Below, piece after piece: positions 8,090 through 16,581 of a stretch of DNA of 49,189 nucleotides. The notes beneath the pieces were generated by a model. That model had not been told where the DNA came from, searched no databases, and saw only the letters and a list, made by a program, of their open reading frames with translations. The stretch comes from Campylobacteraceae bacterium (GTDB lineage: Bacteria; Campylobacterota; Campylobacteria; Campylobacterales; Sulfurovaceae). Positions within the stretch are counted from its first letter, which is position 1. Every line of letters begins with the position of its first letter. The stretch covers positions 12,740-61,928 of the forward strand of contig JALVXD010000043.1 in the NCBI GenBank assembly GCA_027038295.1, given 5' to 3'. Both the position numbers and the translations under genes were made by a program.

Positions 8090-9600
8090 ATATTTTTTCC
8101 TATTAAGTAATTAAGTGTTACTTCTGTTAATTTGGGTGAGGATAGAGGTTGACGCATTATAGTGTAAGAGTGAAGCTCTAAAGTATTAAATACAAATTTT
8201 TTATAGGTACTGTCAACCAATGTAGAGATTTTCAGAAGCAGTGAACATGCTGTTGAGAGAGCTGAAGGGTAATCAGTATCATAAATATTTGCCTTTATTT
8301 TAAAGCTACTATTCGATAGATTCCATTGGGCATAATTATAAAATACCTCTATTAGTTTATTTGCAAATTCAGTTGCTAGATGTAGATAATCTTCATTATT
8401 TGTGGCTTGGTATGCCTCTATAAGAGCCTCTCCTAAGTAAGCATAATCTTCTAATAAGCCCTCTATTTTTAAAGAGCTGTTACGGTAAAGAGTTTGATTG
8501 AGGTAAACAGTGTTTAAAAGAGCATCTAAGCTTTGTATAGCAATGGATTTATACTTTTCATCAATAGCACTTGCTTTAAAAAGAGTAGATATCATCATGG
8601 CATTCCACGCTGATAGCATGCTTTTATCTATAGTTTCTTCTTTTTGAATCTCATCTTTTTTTGCGAAAAAAAGTCCCTCTTCGCTCATCTGTTCCAACAT
8701 AAAGTCAATGGTTTTAAAAGCCACTTCTTTATAGCTTTGATTATTGGTTAATTGGAAGGCTCTAATATAGAGTTGGCTTATAAGAGCATTATCATATGTC
8801 GTTTTAACTCTGTGTGGATTTGACCAGTCTTCATTACTACTATAACGATAAAATCCACCATTCAAATGGTCATAAATCTCACCTTTTTCCATCTTGTCTA
8901 AAGAGAGTAGGGTGGCCTCTAAAAGTGTTTCATCTTTTGTCTCTTGATAACTCTCTAAAAGCAGTTCGAGTGTAGAAGTGTTTGGAAATTTTGAACCTGT
9001 ACCAAATCCTCCACTCTTTTTATCGAGTAGGTTATTGGTATGTGTTCTAATGGTGTTGAATAGAGCCAAATCAAGTTTGGTTGCCTCTATGCTCTTCTCT
9101 TTACGGTTAATGTATTGTAGTACCTCTTTTCCTTTTTCTTCAAAGGTCTCATACTCTGTAATATATTTTTTTGAAATCGTACGTAGTAACTCCTCAAAAC
9201 CTAACTCTGCTTCTTGTGCTTCTGTTGAGATATAGGTTGCAGAGTAAAACGGCTCTAAATTTTCTGTCATAAAAATAGAAATGGGTGAACCCCCAACTCT
9301 TCGGTTCATAAGTTTGTAGACCTCTTGATAATAAGCATCTATATCTAAATGCTCCTCTTTGTCAACTTTTATAGATATAAAACGTTCATTTAAGAGTTCT
9401 GCAATTTTCTCATCTTGAAAAGACTCCTCTTCCATAATTTGACATTTAAGATTAGAGCTGTAACCTATCGAGAGAAAAATTGGTTTGTGTTCAGCCTTTG
9501 CTCTTCTTAATGCTTCTTCTCCCCAAGGGTACCAATCAATTGGGTCTTTAGCATGTTGTTGTAAATAAAGTGAGCTTTCATTTTTTAAATGGTTGGACAT
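8086..9600 (-). CDS. DUF255 thioredoxin-fold protein (YyaL/SSP411-like), variant
   Basis: A 504-residue protein whose first 130 residues are the DUF255 thioredoxin-like domain (NESSLYLQQHAKDPIDWYPWGEEAL, then FLSIGYSSN, KVDKEEHLDID and GGSPISIFM). The rest resembles the six-hairpin glycosidase-like part of the family. Two oddities: the usual CHWC redox motif reads N50-L-K-C53, losing the first cysteine, and the protein is short (family members are usually 600-700 residues). A redox role therefore looks unlikely and a degenerate copy is possible, although the frame is intact throughout. It forms an operon with the lipoprotein downstream. Confidence 0.8.
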   Translation of the reverse strand: MSNHLKNESSLYLQQHAKDPIDWYPWGEEALRRAKAEHKPIFLSIGYSSNLKCQIMEEESFQDEKIAELLNERFISIKVDKEEHLDIDAYYQEVYKLMNRRVGGSPISIFMTENLEPFYSATYISTEAQEAELGFEELLRTISKKYITEYETFEEKGKEVLQYINRKEKSIEATKLDLALFNTIRTHTNNLLDKKSGGFGTGSKFPNTSTLELLLESYQETKDETLLEATLLSLDKMEKGEIYDHLNGGFYRYSSNEDWSNPHRVKTTYDNALISQLYIRAFQLTNNQSYKEVAFKTIDFMLEQMSEEGLFFAKKDEIQKEETIDKSMLSAWNAMMISTLFKASAIDEKYKSIAIQSLDALLNTVYLNQTLYRNSSLKIEGLLEDYAYLGEALIEAYQATNNEDYLHLATEFANKLIEVFYNYAQWNLSNSSFKIKANIYDTDYPSALSTACSLLLKISTLVDSTYKKFVFNTLELHSYTIMRQPLSSPKLTEVTLNYLIGKNI

Positions 9601-9769
9601 ATTTTACTTCCCTTTTCTTTTATGAGACAATGTTTTTTATATATTTAAGAATAATTAATAACACAATCTGAGTAATTTGATATTTTCTAAGCTTTTTTCT
9701 TTCAATCTATCTAAGAGTTTATGCTTTTATTTGCTATAGTACTACACATAATATACACAGGTAATACTA

Positions 9770-9775
9770 TATAAT
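9770..9775 (+). promoter_or_regulatory. Putative -10 of the dsbD operon
   Basis: TATAAT in the 220-bp gap upstream of dsbD, about 45 bp before the ATG. No convincing -35 lies 17 bp upstream; the flank is AT-rich, as is common in this phylum. Confidence 0.45.
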
Positions 9776-9820
9776 GTATGAAATATAGTTACTTTTGTAT
9801 TAAAGAAGGATAAAAAAAGA

Positions 9821-11620
9821 ATGAAGTTTTTAAAATTATTTTTATTTGTTACCACATTTTTAGTAGCAGATTTTGGTTCAATAATAAAAAAAGACAAGTT
9901 TATGCCAGCAGAAGAGGCATTTAAAGTCTCAGCTGTTCAAAATGCTGATGTCATTGAAACTAAAATTATTTTAGGAAAACAGATTCATGTTACAGCTGAT
10001 ACGTTAAAATATACCATTGTTAAGCCTAAAAAAATTCCTTTAAATGTTAAAACACCACAAGCACATGACGATGATGGTACGTTGGTTTATACTAAAGAGA
10101 TTATAGTGAATATTCCTGTTAGTGATATTAGCTCAAAAATAGGAAATAAAGATTATACTTTGGCTATTGCTTTTTCAGGTTGTGCCGATACAGGTATCTG
10201 TTATAATCCAATGGAAAAAACATATAATTTTAAAGGTGATTCTACAGCCCCTGAAGTTGATTTGTCTACCGTTGATTCTAAGGAAAATATAGGCTTTTGG
10301 GAAAAACTTAAAGGTGCTATAAATTCATCAAATCCCAATGCTATTTCTGACTTATTAATAGGAGAGAGTTCACTCTTTATTATTTTCCTCTTCTTAATTC
10401 TAGGCTTACTTTTAGCCATGACACCTTGTATTTTCCCAATGATTCCTATTTTATCTTCCATCATTGTTTCTCAATCAAATGAAGGTGAAACAAGTGCTGC
10501 AAAAGGTTTCTTTATCTCTCTTATATATGTACTCTCTATGGCTGTTACCTATACAGCTGTTGGTGTAATTTCAGGTCTGCTTGGAGCAGACATACAGTCA
10601 GCAATGCAAAACCCATGGGTATTGGTTACTTTTGCTGTGATGTTCTTTGCTTTGGCTCTTTCGCTCTTTGGTTATTATGAGATTCAACTTCCTTCAAAAT
10701 GGCAATCAAAAATTAACTCTGCTAGTGATTCAGCTCAAGGGCAAGGTATAGTTGGTATTGCTATTATGGGATTCTTATCAGCCTTTATTATTGGACCTTG
10801 TGTTGCACCACCATTAGCAGGTGCTGTACTTTTTATCTCTCAAACAGGTGATGCACTTCTTGGAGGAGTGGCACTGTTTGCAATGAGTATGGGAATGGGA
10901 CTTCCTCTTCTTATTATTGGTTTAGGTGCTGGTAAATTTATGCCAAGACCAGGTGGTTGGATGACAGCTGTTTCTCAAACCTTTGGTGTGATGATGTTGG
11001 CAATGGCTATATTTATGTTAGGTAAGGTTGTTTCCTCAAGCGTAACCATGCTACTATGGTCATTACTCTTTATGGGAACAGCATTTTATATGGGTGTATT
11101 TAATAACTCATCCGAGAGAGTTGGAATAAAAAAACTTTTCCAACTCTTAGCTTTTGTTTTTCTTATTTATGGAGCTTCTATATTCTTAGGCTTTTTAACA
11201 AGTGCTAAGTCAATGTTACATCCATTTAAATCATTTACATCAGGAACGAACTATACAGCTATACCAACAGAAGTGAAAGCAAAAGGTGGCTACACTATAG
11301 CCAAACTCCAAGCCGAAGTAGAAGCTTCAACTAAACCTGTAGTGGTTGATTTTAGAAAAGACTCTTGTGCTTCATGCGATGAACTCGAAGAGTTTACTTT
11401 TTCTGATGCAGCAGTACAAAAAGAGTTAAAGCGTTTTACTTTTATCTCTATAGATGTAACAGCTAATGGAGATAATGAAAAAGCACTTTTAAAACATTAT
11501 AAACTGCAAGGTACACCAAATATTATCTTTTTTGATAAAGATAATAATCACTTACCTAAACAAGATATGACAGGTTTTGTTCCTGCTGATGTGTTTACTA
11601 AACATTTAAAGGCAATGTAG
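9821..11620 (+). CDS. dsbD: Thiol:disulfide interchange protein DsbD
   Basis: Inner-membrane reductase that carries electrons from cytoplasmic thioredoxin to periplasmic thiols. The 599 residues show all three modules: a signal peptide (1-16) and periplasmic alpha domain with the C121/C127 pair; a membrane domain of about eight helices with the paired cysteines C203 (TPCIFP) and C327 (GPCVAPP); and a C-terminal thioredoxin domain with C516-A-S-C519 (CVAC is usual). The start has AAGGA at 9806-9810. It is the first gene of an operon with the CvfB-like gene, whose GTG overlaps its stop by one base. It probably supports cytochrome c maturation. Confidence 0.96.
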   Translation: MKFLKLFLFVTTFLVADFGSIIKKDKFMPAEEAFKVSAVQNADVIETKIILGKQIHVTADTLKYTIVKPKKIPLNVKTPQAHDDDGTLVYTKEIIVNIPVSDISSKIGNKDYTLAIAFSGCADTGICYNPMEKTYNFKGDSTAPEVDLSTVDSKENIGFWEKLKGAINSSNPNAISDLLIGESSLFIIFLFLILGLLLAMTPCIFPMIPILSSIIVSQSNEGETSAAKGFFISLIYVLSMAVTYTAVGVISGLLGADIQSAMQNPWVLVTFAVMFFALALSLFGYYEIQLPSKWQSKINSASDSAQGQGIVGIAIMGFLSAFIIGPCVAPPLAGAVLFISQTGDALLGGVALFAMSMGMGLPLLIIGLGAGKFMPRPGGWMTAVSQTFGVMMLAMAIFMLGKVVSSSVTMLLWSLLFMGTAFYMGVFNNSSERVGIKKLFQLLAFVFLIYGASIFLGFLTSAKSMLHPFKSFTSGTNYTAIPTEVKAKGGYTIAKLQAEVEASTKPVVVDFRKDSCASCDELEEFTFSDAAVQKELKRFTFISIDVTANGDNEKALLKHYKLQGTPNIIFFDKDNNHLPKQDMTGFVPADVFTKHLKAM

Positions 11621-12465
11621 TGAATTTAACTATAGCTATAGGTGAAGTTAATACTTTACGTGTTGAACGAGACACTGACTACGGACTCTACTTAAGAGCC
11701 GAAAATTTTGAAGAGGTACTGCTTCCAAATATCTACGTAATGGAAGATGAGATGCCCATTGGCTCTGAAATAGAAGTTTTTATTTATACTGATTCAGAAG
11801 ACAGACCTGTAGCTACTACAAAATACCCTTATGCAAAACTTGGTGAATTTGGATATTTTACAGTAGTTGACTATCAACGTTTTGGAGCTTTTGTAAATTG
11901 GGGTTTACCTAAAGACCTTTTTGTTCCACTCTCACAACAAAAATGTCACTTTCATATAGGTTCAAAGTACATTTTACGTGTCTGCCTCGACGCAGAGACA
12001 GGAAGACTTTATGGAACCCACAAAATAGGTAAATGGCTCTCTAAAGATACAGCAGAGTTAAAAGAGAACCAAAAAGTAGATGTATTGGTACTTTCTAAAA
12101 CACCATTGGGCTACAAAGTCATTATAGAAAATCTCTATGAAGGTATGCTCTTTGAAAATGAAATTTTTGAAGAGTTAAAAGTAGGGGATAGAAAAATAGC
12201 CTACATTAAAAAAATTCGTAAAGATGGAAAACTCGACTTAGCACTACAGCCCATAGGCAAAAAAGCCACAGGTGATGTGTTTGAACAAAAAGTTTTAGAA
12301 CTTTTAAAAGAGAAAAATGCTTTCATAGCCCTAAACTCAAAAAGTGATGCAGAAGAGATTTCAAAAGTGTTTGCCATGAGTAAAAAAAGCTTTAAACGCA
12401 CCCTTAATTCGCTTATAGAGCAGAAAAAAGTTGTTCTTGAAGGTGAGGGTATGAAGTTGGTTTAA
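11620..12465 (+). CDS. S1-domain RNA-binding protein, CvfB/YitL family
   Basis: A 281-residue cytoplasmic protein with tandem S1-type OB folds and a C-terminal winged helix (ISKVFAMSKKSFKRTLNSLIEQKKVVLEGEGM). The segment GEFGYFTVVDYQRFGAFVNWGLPKDLFVP is the hallmark of the second S1 domain in CvfB. The start is GTG, sharing one base with the dsbD stop, so translation is coupled. CvfB proteins regulate virulence and stress genes in Firmicutes; the role here is unknown. Confidence 0.88.
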   Translation: MNLTIAIGEVNTLRVERDTDYGLYLRAENFEEVLLPNIYVMEDEMPIGSEIEVFIYTDSEDRPVATTKYPYAKLGEFGYFTVVDYQRFGAFVNWGLPKDLFVPLSQQKCHFHIGSKYILRVCLDAETGRLYGTHKIGKWLSKDTAELKENQKVDVLVLSKTPLGYKVIIENLYEGMLFENEIFEELKVGDRKIAYIKKIRKDGKLDLALQPIGKKATGDVFEQKVLELLKEKNAFIALNSKSDAEEISKVFAMSKKSFKRTLNSLIEQKKVVLEGEGMKLV

Positions 12466-12470
12466 AACGT

Positions 12471-12797
12471 TTATAGCGTCTCAAAATCAACTATCTCTAC
12501 AGCGTCACAACCTTTTTTAAAGAGTTTGCGTTTTTTAGCGTCTTCTTCTGCTAGTTCTATGAGGTCTGCAAAATCCTTTTTTTCTGCTTCAAAGGTATAG
12601 CGTTCTTTCTCTGTACTTAAAATAATATGGGTTTCATTATTATCACTTGAGAGTTCTATGTTTCTAATACCCTTGGCATATTCACTTTTGATAATTTTAA
12701 TCACTTTCTCATTTTTCAAAATCTCTTTTAGAGATATCTCTTTATGGGTGTCATTGTCACAAATAAGCTGATAGGTCACGTTTAGTTTTCCTTGCAT
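12471..12797 (-). CDS. Conserved hypothetical protein (108 residues)
   Basis: An intact 108-residue protein of charged alpha/beta character with no signal peptide or membrane segment. It starts MQGKLNVTYQLICDNDTH and is preceded by AAGGAAAA eight bases before the ATG. I do not recognise the family. It converges with the CvfB-like gene (five-base gap) and is divergent from the HIT gene. Confidence 0.65.
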   Translation of the reverse strand: MQGKLNVTYQLICDNDTHKEISLKEILKNEKVIKIIKSEYAKGIRNIELSSDNNETHIILSTEKERYTFEAEKKDFADLIELAEEDAKKRKLFKKGCDAVEIVDFETL

Positions 12798-12902
12798 TAG
12801 ATTTTCCTTGTAGATGGTTTAGATTTAAGTTGATTGATTATAACATAGAAGTAAAATAAGTGTAAAAAATATGGCAAATTGTCATGAAATTAGGAGATGG
12901 TC

Positions 12903-13259
12903 TTGGTATATGAGAATGAATTGATAAAAATAGAGGTTGAAGAGTCAGAGATTCCATGGTTTAAAATATTTACTCAAAAGCCTTACAGAGAGTTTTCTGA
13001 ATGTACTACAGAAGAGAAGTTAGAGATATGGAGAGTTTTAGATATTATAGAAAAAGAGATGCTAAGTTTTTTTAAACCTAAAAAAATAAACATCGCTTCT
13101 TTTGGGAACTATATGCCTCATGTACATTGGCATATAATGGCACGTTTTGAGACAGATAGCTACTTTCCTGAACCTATGTGGGGAAAAGCTCAAAGAGAGG
13201 GTTCTTATGAGCTGAAGGAGTTTGATAGGTTTCTTGAACTACTTAAAAAGAAAATTTAG
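12903..13259 (+). CDS. HIT-family nucleotide-binding protein
   Basis: Histidine-triad protein, usually a nucleotide hydrolase or transferase. The catalytic motif HVHWHIMAR is present near residues 92-100, with the C-terminal W (PMWGK) region typical of the Campylobacterota members. The ATG at 12897 touches the TAGGAG ribosome site (12891-12896) with zero spacing, so the TTG at 12903, six bases downstream, is the better start. It gives 118 residues beginning MVYENELIKIEVEE, which is the usual N-terminus. The last 21 bases overlap the convergent 64-residue gene. Confidence 0.85.
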   Translation: MVYENELIKIEVEESEIPWFKIFTQKPYREFSECTTEEKLEIWRVLDIIEKEMLSFFKPKKINIASFGNYMPHVHWHIMARFETDSYFPEPMWGKAQREGSYELKEFDRFLELLKKKI

Positions 13260-13433
13260 TAAGCTTTTAATAAAAGAAGGTTTCTCTTCTTTCGTTGTAG
13301 TATAAAAATCTTCATCTATTTTATTTTTTTCTATAGTTTTTACTGTAGTTCGTTTTTTTGTTTTAACGGGTGTTAATCTATCGACATAAGCATGTGCTGC
13401 TTTTATCTGTTTGGCTTCAAAATTAATTTGCAT
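13239..13433 (-). CDS. Small basic protein of unknown function (64 residues)
   Basis: A Lys/Thr-rich 64-residue protein (DRLTPVKTKKRTTVKTIEKN) with an amphipathic C-terminus (SFIKSLLNFLFK). Its ATG lies inside the last codons of the OmpA/MotB-like gene (11-base overlap), so it is translationally coupled to the proton-channel pair and may be an accessory of it. I do not recognise the family. The C-terminus could be a membrane anchor. Confidence 0.6.
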   Translation of the reverse strand: MQINFEAKQIKAAHAYVDRLTPVKTKKRTTVKTIEKNKIDEDFYTTTKEEKPSFIKSLLNFLFK

Positions 13434-14562
13434 CTAAAATTCTCTCTATTTCATACATGGCATCTTCATTTTTAAGTCTAAACTTTACCTCTATTCTTCT
13501 ACTGGCATCTTTGTCCTCAACTCCATTAACCTTAATGGCATCGAGGTAAGAACGTCCACTGGCTACAAGTTTGTCTTTAATATTATGCTCTTTAATGTAG
13601 TCAAGTGTTAAGAGGTAGTTCATAACAGCAAAGGCACGTTGTTGAGAAAGGTTTAGGTTATAGAGGTAGGAGCCATCACTATCTGTATGCCCTTCTATAA
13701 TGATTTTATCTAAATGGTCAGCAATATTTTTGTTTGTAATTAAGGTATCGACATAATTAATAAAATTCTCTTTGAGCTCATTTTTTGCACCTTCTTTTAA
13801 AGTAGAAGAGCCTTTATCAAAGAGTATATTTGAAGCAAGTCTAAGTGAACCACTCTTTTTGTCGATATTAATTTTATCACCCAGTGAAGATTTTAATTCT
13901 GCTATGACCTTTAGTTTAATACCTGTTAAAGATTTTATTTTTGCTTTTTGAGCTTGAAGTTTAACCAGTAGTTCATCATATTTTGTCTGTTTGTTATCTA
14001 CAGCTTTTAACAATTCAAGAAGTTTTTGTTCATTGAGTTTTAATTTATCATCCTGTTCTGACATACTGTTTGAGAGGAGTACAATTTTGTTTTTATATGC
14101 TTTCACGTCCAATTCTTTTTGGTTCAATGTACGGTTTTGCTCTTCAGTTAGATTTTGTAACATAACAATATGATTAGAATAACTATCAACCTTGGCATTT
14201 TGCGCTAAAAGAAGTTGATTGAGTTTTTCTATTTCATCACTTTTGAGCTTTAACGTGTTATTTGAGATAATAAGATTTTCTTTAGTAGTTTGTAGACTCT
14301 CTTCTCTTTGAGCTAAAAGATTTTTTAGTTTGGTAATTTCGTTATCTTTTATAAGTAGAGTGTTTGATTGTTCTAAAAGTGTTTGACTCTGTTCATTTAA
14401 TACACTGTCTTTTTTAGTTATAGCACTTTTTAAAATGGTTGATTTGACCATGATAGCACCAATAAGTAAAATAAAAACAAAAAGTAAACCAGCCATTAAG
14501 TCAGCATATGAAATCCAAAAGTTGGCATTTTCGTTGTTATTGTTTCTCTTTTTATTAAACAT
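13423..14562 (-). CDS. MotB/ZorB-like membrane protein with OmpA peptidoglycan-binding domain
   Basis: A 379-residue stator-type subunit. A short cytoplasmic tail precedes a single membrane segment (about 19-38) carrying the critical aspartate (ISYAD21LMAGLLFVFILL), as in MotB and ZorB. A coiled coil of about 170 residues follows (50-225), then a C-terminal OmpA-like domain (about 240-370) with the GHTDSDGSYLYNLNLSQQRA motif for peptidoglycan binding. It pairs with the MotA/ExbB-like protein upstream (ends touch at 14562). There is no flagellar gene nearby. The partner and order match the ZorAB module, but no ZorC, ZorD or ZorE is present. Confidence 0.85.
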   Translation of the reverse strand: MFNKKRNNNNENANFWISYADLMAGLLFVFILLIGAIMVKSTILKSAITKKDSVLNEQSQTLLEQSNTLLIKDNEITKLKNLLAQREESLQTTKENLIISNNTLKLKSDEIEKLNQLLLAQNAKVDSYSNHIVMLQNLTEEQNRTLNQKELDVKAYKNKIVLLSNSMSEQDDKLKLNEQKLLELLKAVDNKQTKYDELLVKLQAQKAKIKSLTGIKLKVIAELKSSLGDKINIDKKSGSLRLASNILFDKGSSTLKEGAKNELKENFINYVDTLITNKNIADHLDKIIIEGHTDSDGSYLYNLNLSQQRAFAVMNYLLTLDYIKEHNIKDKLVASGRSYLDAIKVNGVEDKDASRRIEVKFRLKNEDAMYEIERILDAN

Positions 14563-15698
14563 TATTGTTTCACTATATGACTTGAAATCTGATTATGATA
14601 TTTAGTTATAGTATCTTGTAATATAGCATTTTGTTGGCTGGTGCTGTTTGCAAAATTTGCAAGTTTGACTATAATATTACTTAACTCATCATCTATCTTA
14701 TGGAAAGTTAATGTAAGAGAGTTTTCTAAACTGCTATCAAATTTATTGAGTGTTTGATTTAACTCTTGGGTTGTTTTAGTAAACTCTCGAATATTTTTTT
14801 CAATATTTTCACTGGCAGAAAGGGATGCTTGGGAGTGTTGCATCTTCTCTAAGGTCTCTCTTAAGTCCGTTGAGACCATCTGCATGTGGTCAGTAATACC
14901 TGCAAAACTTTTGTTGGTTTCTGACATAATGGTATGAAAATTCTCTAAGTGTTTTTCATTTAATGTTTTTATAAAGTCTAAGTTAAAAGTCTCTTTGAGT
15001 GTCTGCATCATTTTTTTATCACGCATTTCATGTTGCATATGTTCATGACGTTTTAGTTCACTCTCATTCCAAATATAACTTTTATAAACTTCAGATAACT
15101 GATGTGCATCATGGTCAACTTTGGAGAGACCTCTTTTCTCAAAAAAGTTCCAAAGAATAGAGAGAAAAATACCATAAATAGAAGCGTAAAATGCCGTACC
15201 TATACCTGAAAGTAGAAGTGAAATGTCATGGTCAAGTGCTTCTGTATCGCTAATAGAGAAGTTTGGCATAGAGATAGCAATGGCAGTAAAGGTACCTAAA
15301 ATTCCTAACATCGGAAAGAATGAAGGGGCAATAGAAGCAAAGTTATCATTTCTAAATGTCTTATAATAATCTGCTATAAAGTCAGCAATATTAATGGTTG
15401 ATTTGGTTTTATCAAAAATAGTAAGTGAATTGTCTTTTATAGCTACTTGTAAATCTTTTTGTAGTTGTACATACTCTTTACGCATTTTACAGACTACAAA
15501 GTTTGCATTGTGTTGAATAAATAATAGATAAATAAAATAGATAATACCAATAATAATAATAGAGTGTAATTCAACTTTTAGTGAAACTATATTTAGATAA
15601 CCTAAGAGTACCCCTACAAAGAATAGTGTTGGAAGCAGAAGAAGTATAAAATAGTTTAGATAACAAGGGGTGTTTGAACTGTTTAGATTATTTGTCAT
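14562..15698 (-). CDS. MotA/TolQ/ExbB-family proton channel protein
   Basis: A 378-residue inner-membrane protein with four predicted membrane helices (about 16-37, 46-63, 125-146 and 162-186). The channel region FFPMLGILGTFTAIAISM and LLLSGIGTAFYASIYGIFLSIL is the MotA_ExbB signature. The 190-residue C-terminal tail is helical and charged, much shorter than that of Zorya ZorA. It is one base away from overlap with its MotB-like partner and 55 bp after mreC, so it may be driven by the mre operon. The function is not known; candidates are cell-envelope motor, gliding or mechanical sensing. Confidence 0.85.
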   Translation of the reverse strand: MTNNLNSSNTPCYLNYFILLLLPTLFFVGVLLGYLNIVSLKVELHSIIIIGIIYFIYLLFIQHNANFVVCKMRKEYVQLQKDLQVAIKDNSLTIFDKTKSTINIADFIADYYKTFRNDNFASIAPSFFPMLGILGTFTAIAISMPNFSISDTEALDHDISLLLSGIGTAFYASIYGIFLSILWNFFEKRGLSKVDHDAHQLSEVYKSYIWNESELKRHEHMQHEMRDKKMMQTLKETFNLDFIKTLNEKHLENFHTIMSETNKSFAGITDHMQMVSTDLRETLEKMQHSQASLSASENIEKNIREFTKTTQELNQTLNKFDSSLENSLTLTFHKIDDELSNIIVKLANFANSTSQQNAILQDTITKYHNQISSHIVKQ

Positions 15699-15753
15699 TT
15701 AGATTCCTTATATGTATAAGTGATAACAATATCATAATTTAATTAATAGAGTA

Positions 15754-16581
15754 TTAATCTGTGATATTGCCATCTTGTTCTAGTTTTAGTTTTGTAATGT
15801 TAACCTCTTCAGGTTGATGTAAAACTTCTTTAACTAAATAAAAGAAATTTGGATGTAAAACATCAGCATAGGTCTTAATTATAGCAGTTTTATAGGTGCT
15901 TTTTGTAATAATTTTAGTAATTACTCCTACAGGAATATTTGGTAGAAAAATATTATCTAGTCCCGAAGTTACTACTTTGTCTCCAATAACAATTTTAGAC
16001 CATTTTGGTATAAAGTTAATTTCCATATTTTGGGCATCAATCCCCTTTGCAATACCTGGTGTATTCTCTTTTCCTATAAATGTTGAAAATTGACACTCGG
16101 GATTGGAAAGCAATACACCTTTAAGTGGACCTTCATTTTTAATAGCAATTCCTGAAGCAACATTTTTTTGGATTAAACCATAAATTTTATCTTTACCCAG
16201 TTTATCTCCCTTTGTAAGATAAATTTGCGAAAAATCATTAAGTTTTTTATAGGAGATGGTTTGAACACGTATAATATTTTCATGTAAATCAAATTTACGT
16301 TGAGAAAATCCATTAAGTTGTTCAAGCTGAATAATACTCATTTTCTGTTGATAAAGAAATTTTCTTAGAAGAATATTTTCTTCTTGCAACGTTTCTATTG
16401 ATTTGGATTGGTTTGAAAATCTATCAATGGTGTTATGCATATCATTACTGAGATTAAGGTAGCTCTCTTTAATTGGCAGAGTTATAAGTGCAAATTTATC
16501 TTGAAAAATTTCCTCTTTTTTTAAGAGGAGTAGTGTACTTATAACAAGTAGGATAATTACAATAGATTTTCTATTCATCAT
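15754..16581 (-). CDS. mreC: Rod shape-determining protein MreC
   Basis: Periplasmic scaffold of the elongasome. The 275-residue protein has an N-terminal membrane segment (7-22), a coiled coil (about 50-85) and the two beta domains (about 100-260), with typical segments FIPKWSKIVIGDKVVTSGLDNIFLPNIPVG. It overlaps mreB by 11 bases and follows it, the usual order. No mreD follows; instead the proton-channel pair does. Confidence 0.9.
   Translation of the reverse strand: MMNRKSIVIILLVISTLLLLKKEEIFQDKFALITLPIKESYLNLSNDMHNTIDRFSNQSKSIETLQEENILLRKFLYQQKMSIIQLEQLNGFSQRKFDLHENIIRVQTISYKKLNDFSQIYLTKGDKLGKDKIYGLIQKNVASGIAIKNEGPLKGVLLSNPECQFSTFIGKENTPGIAKGIDAQNMEINFIPKWSKIVIGDKVVTSGLDNIFLPNIPVGVITKIITKSTYKTAIIKTYADVLHPNFFYLVKEVLHQPEEVNITKLKLEQDGNITD

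Noticed and set aside
13423-15698. Zorya anti-phage defence system
   Set aside because: The pair has ZorA/ZorB-like folds, but the ZorA-like tail is short, no ZorC, ZorD or ZorE gene is next to it, and the pair follows the mre operon rather than lying in a defence island.
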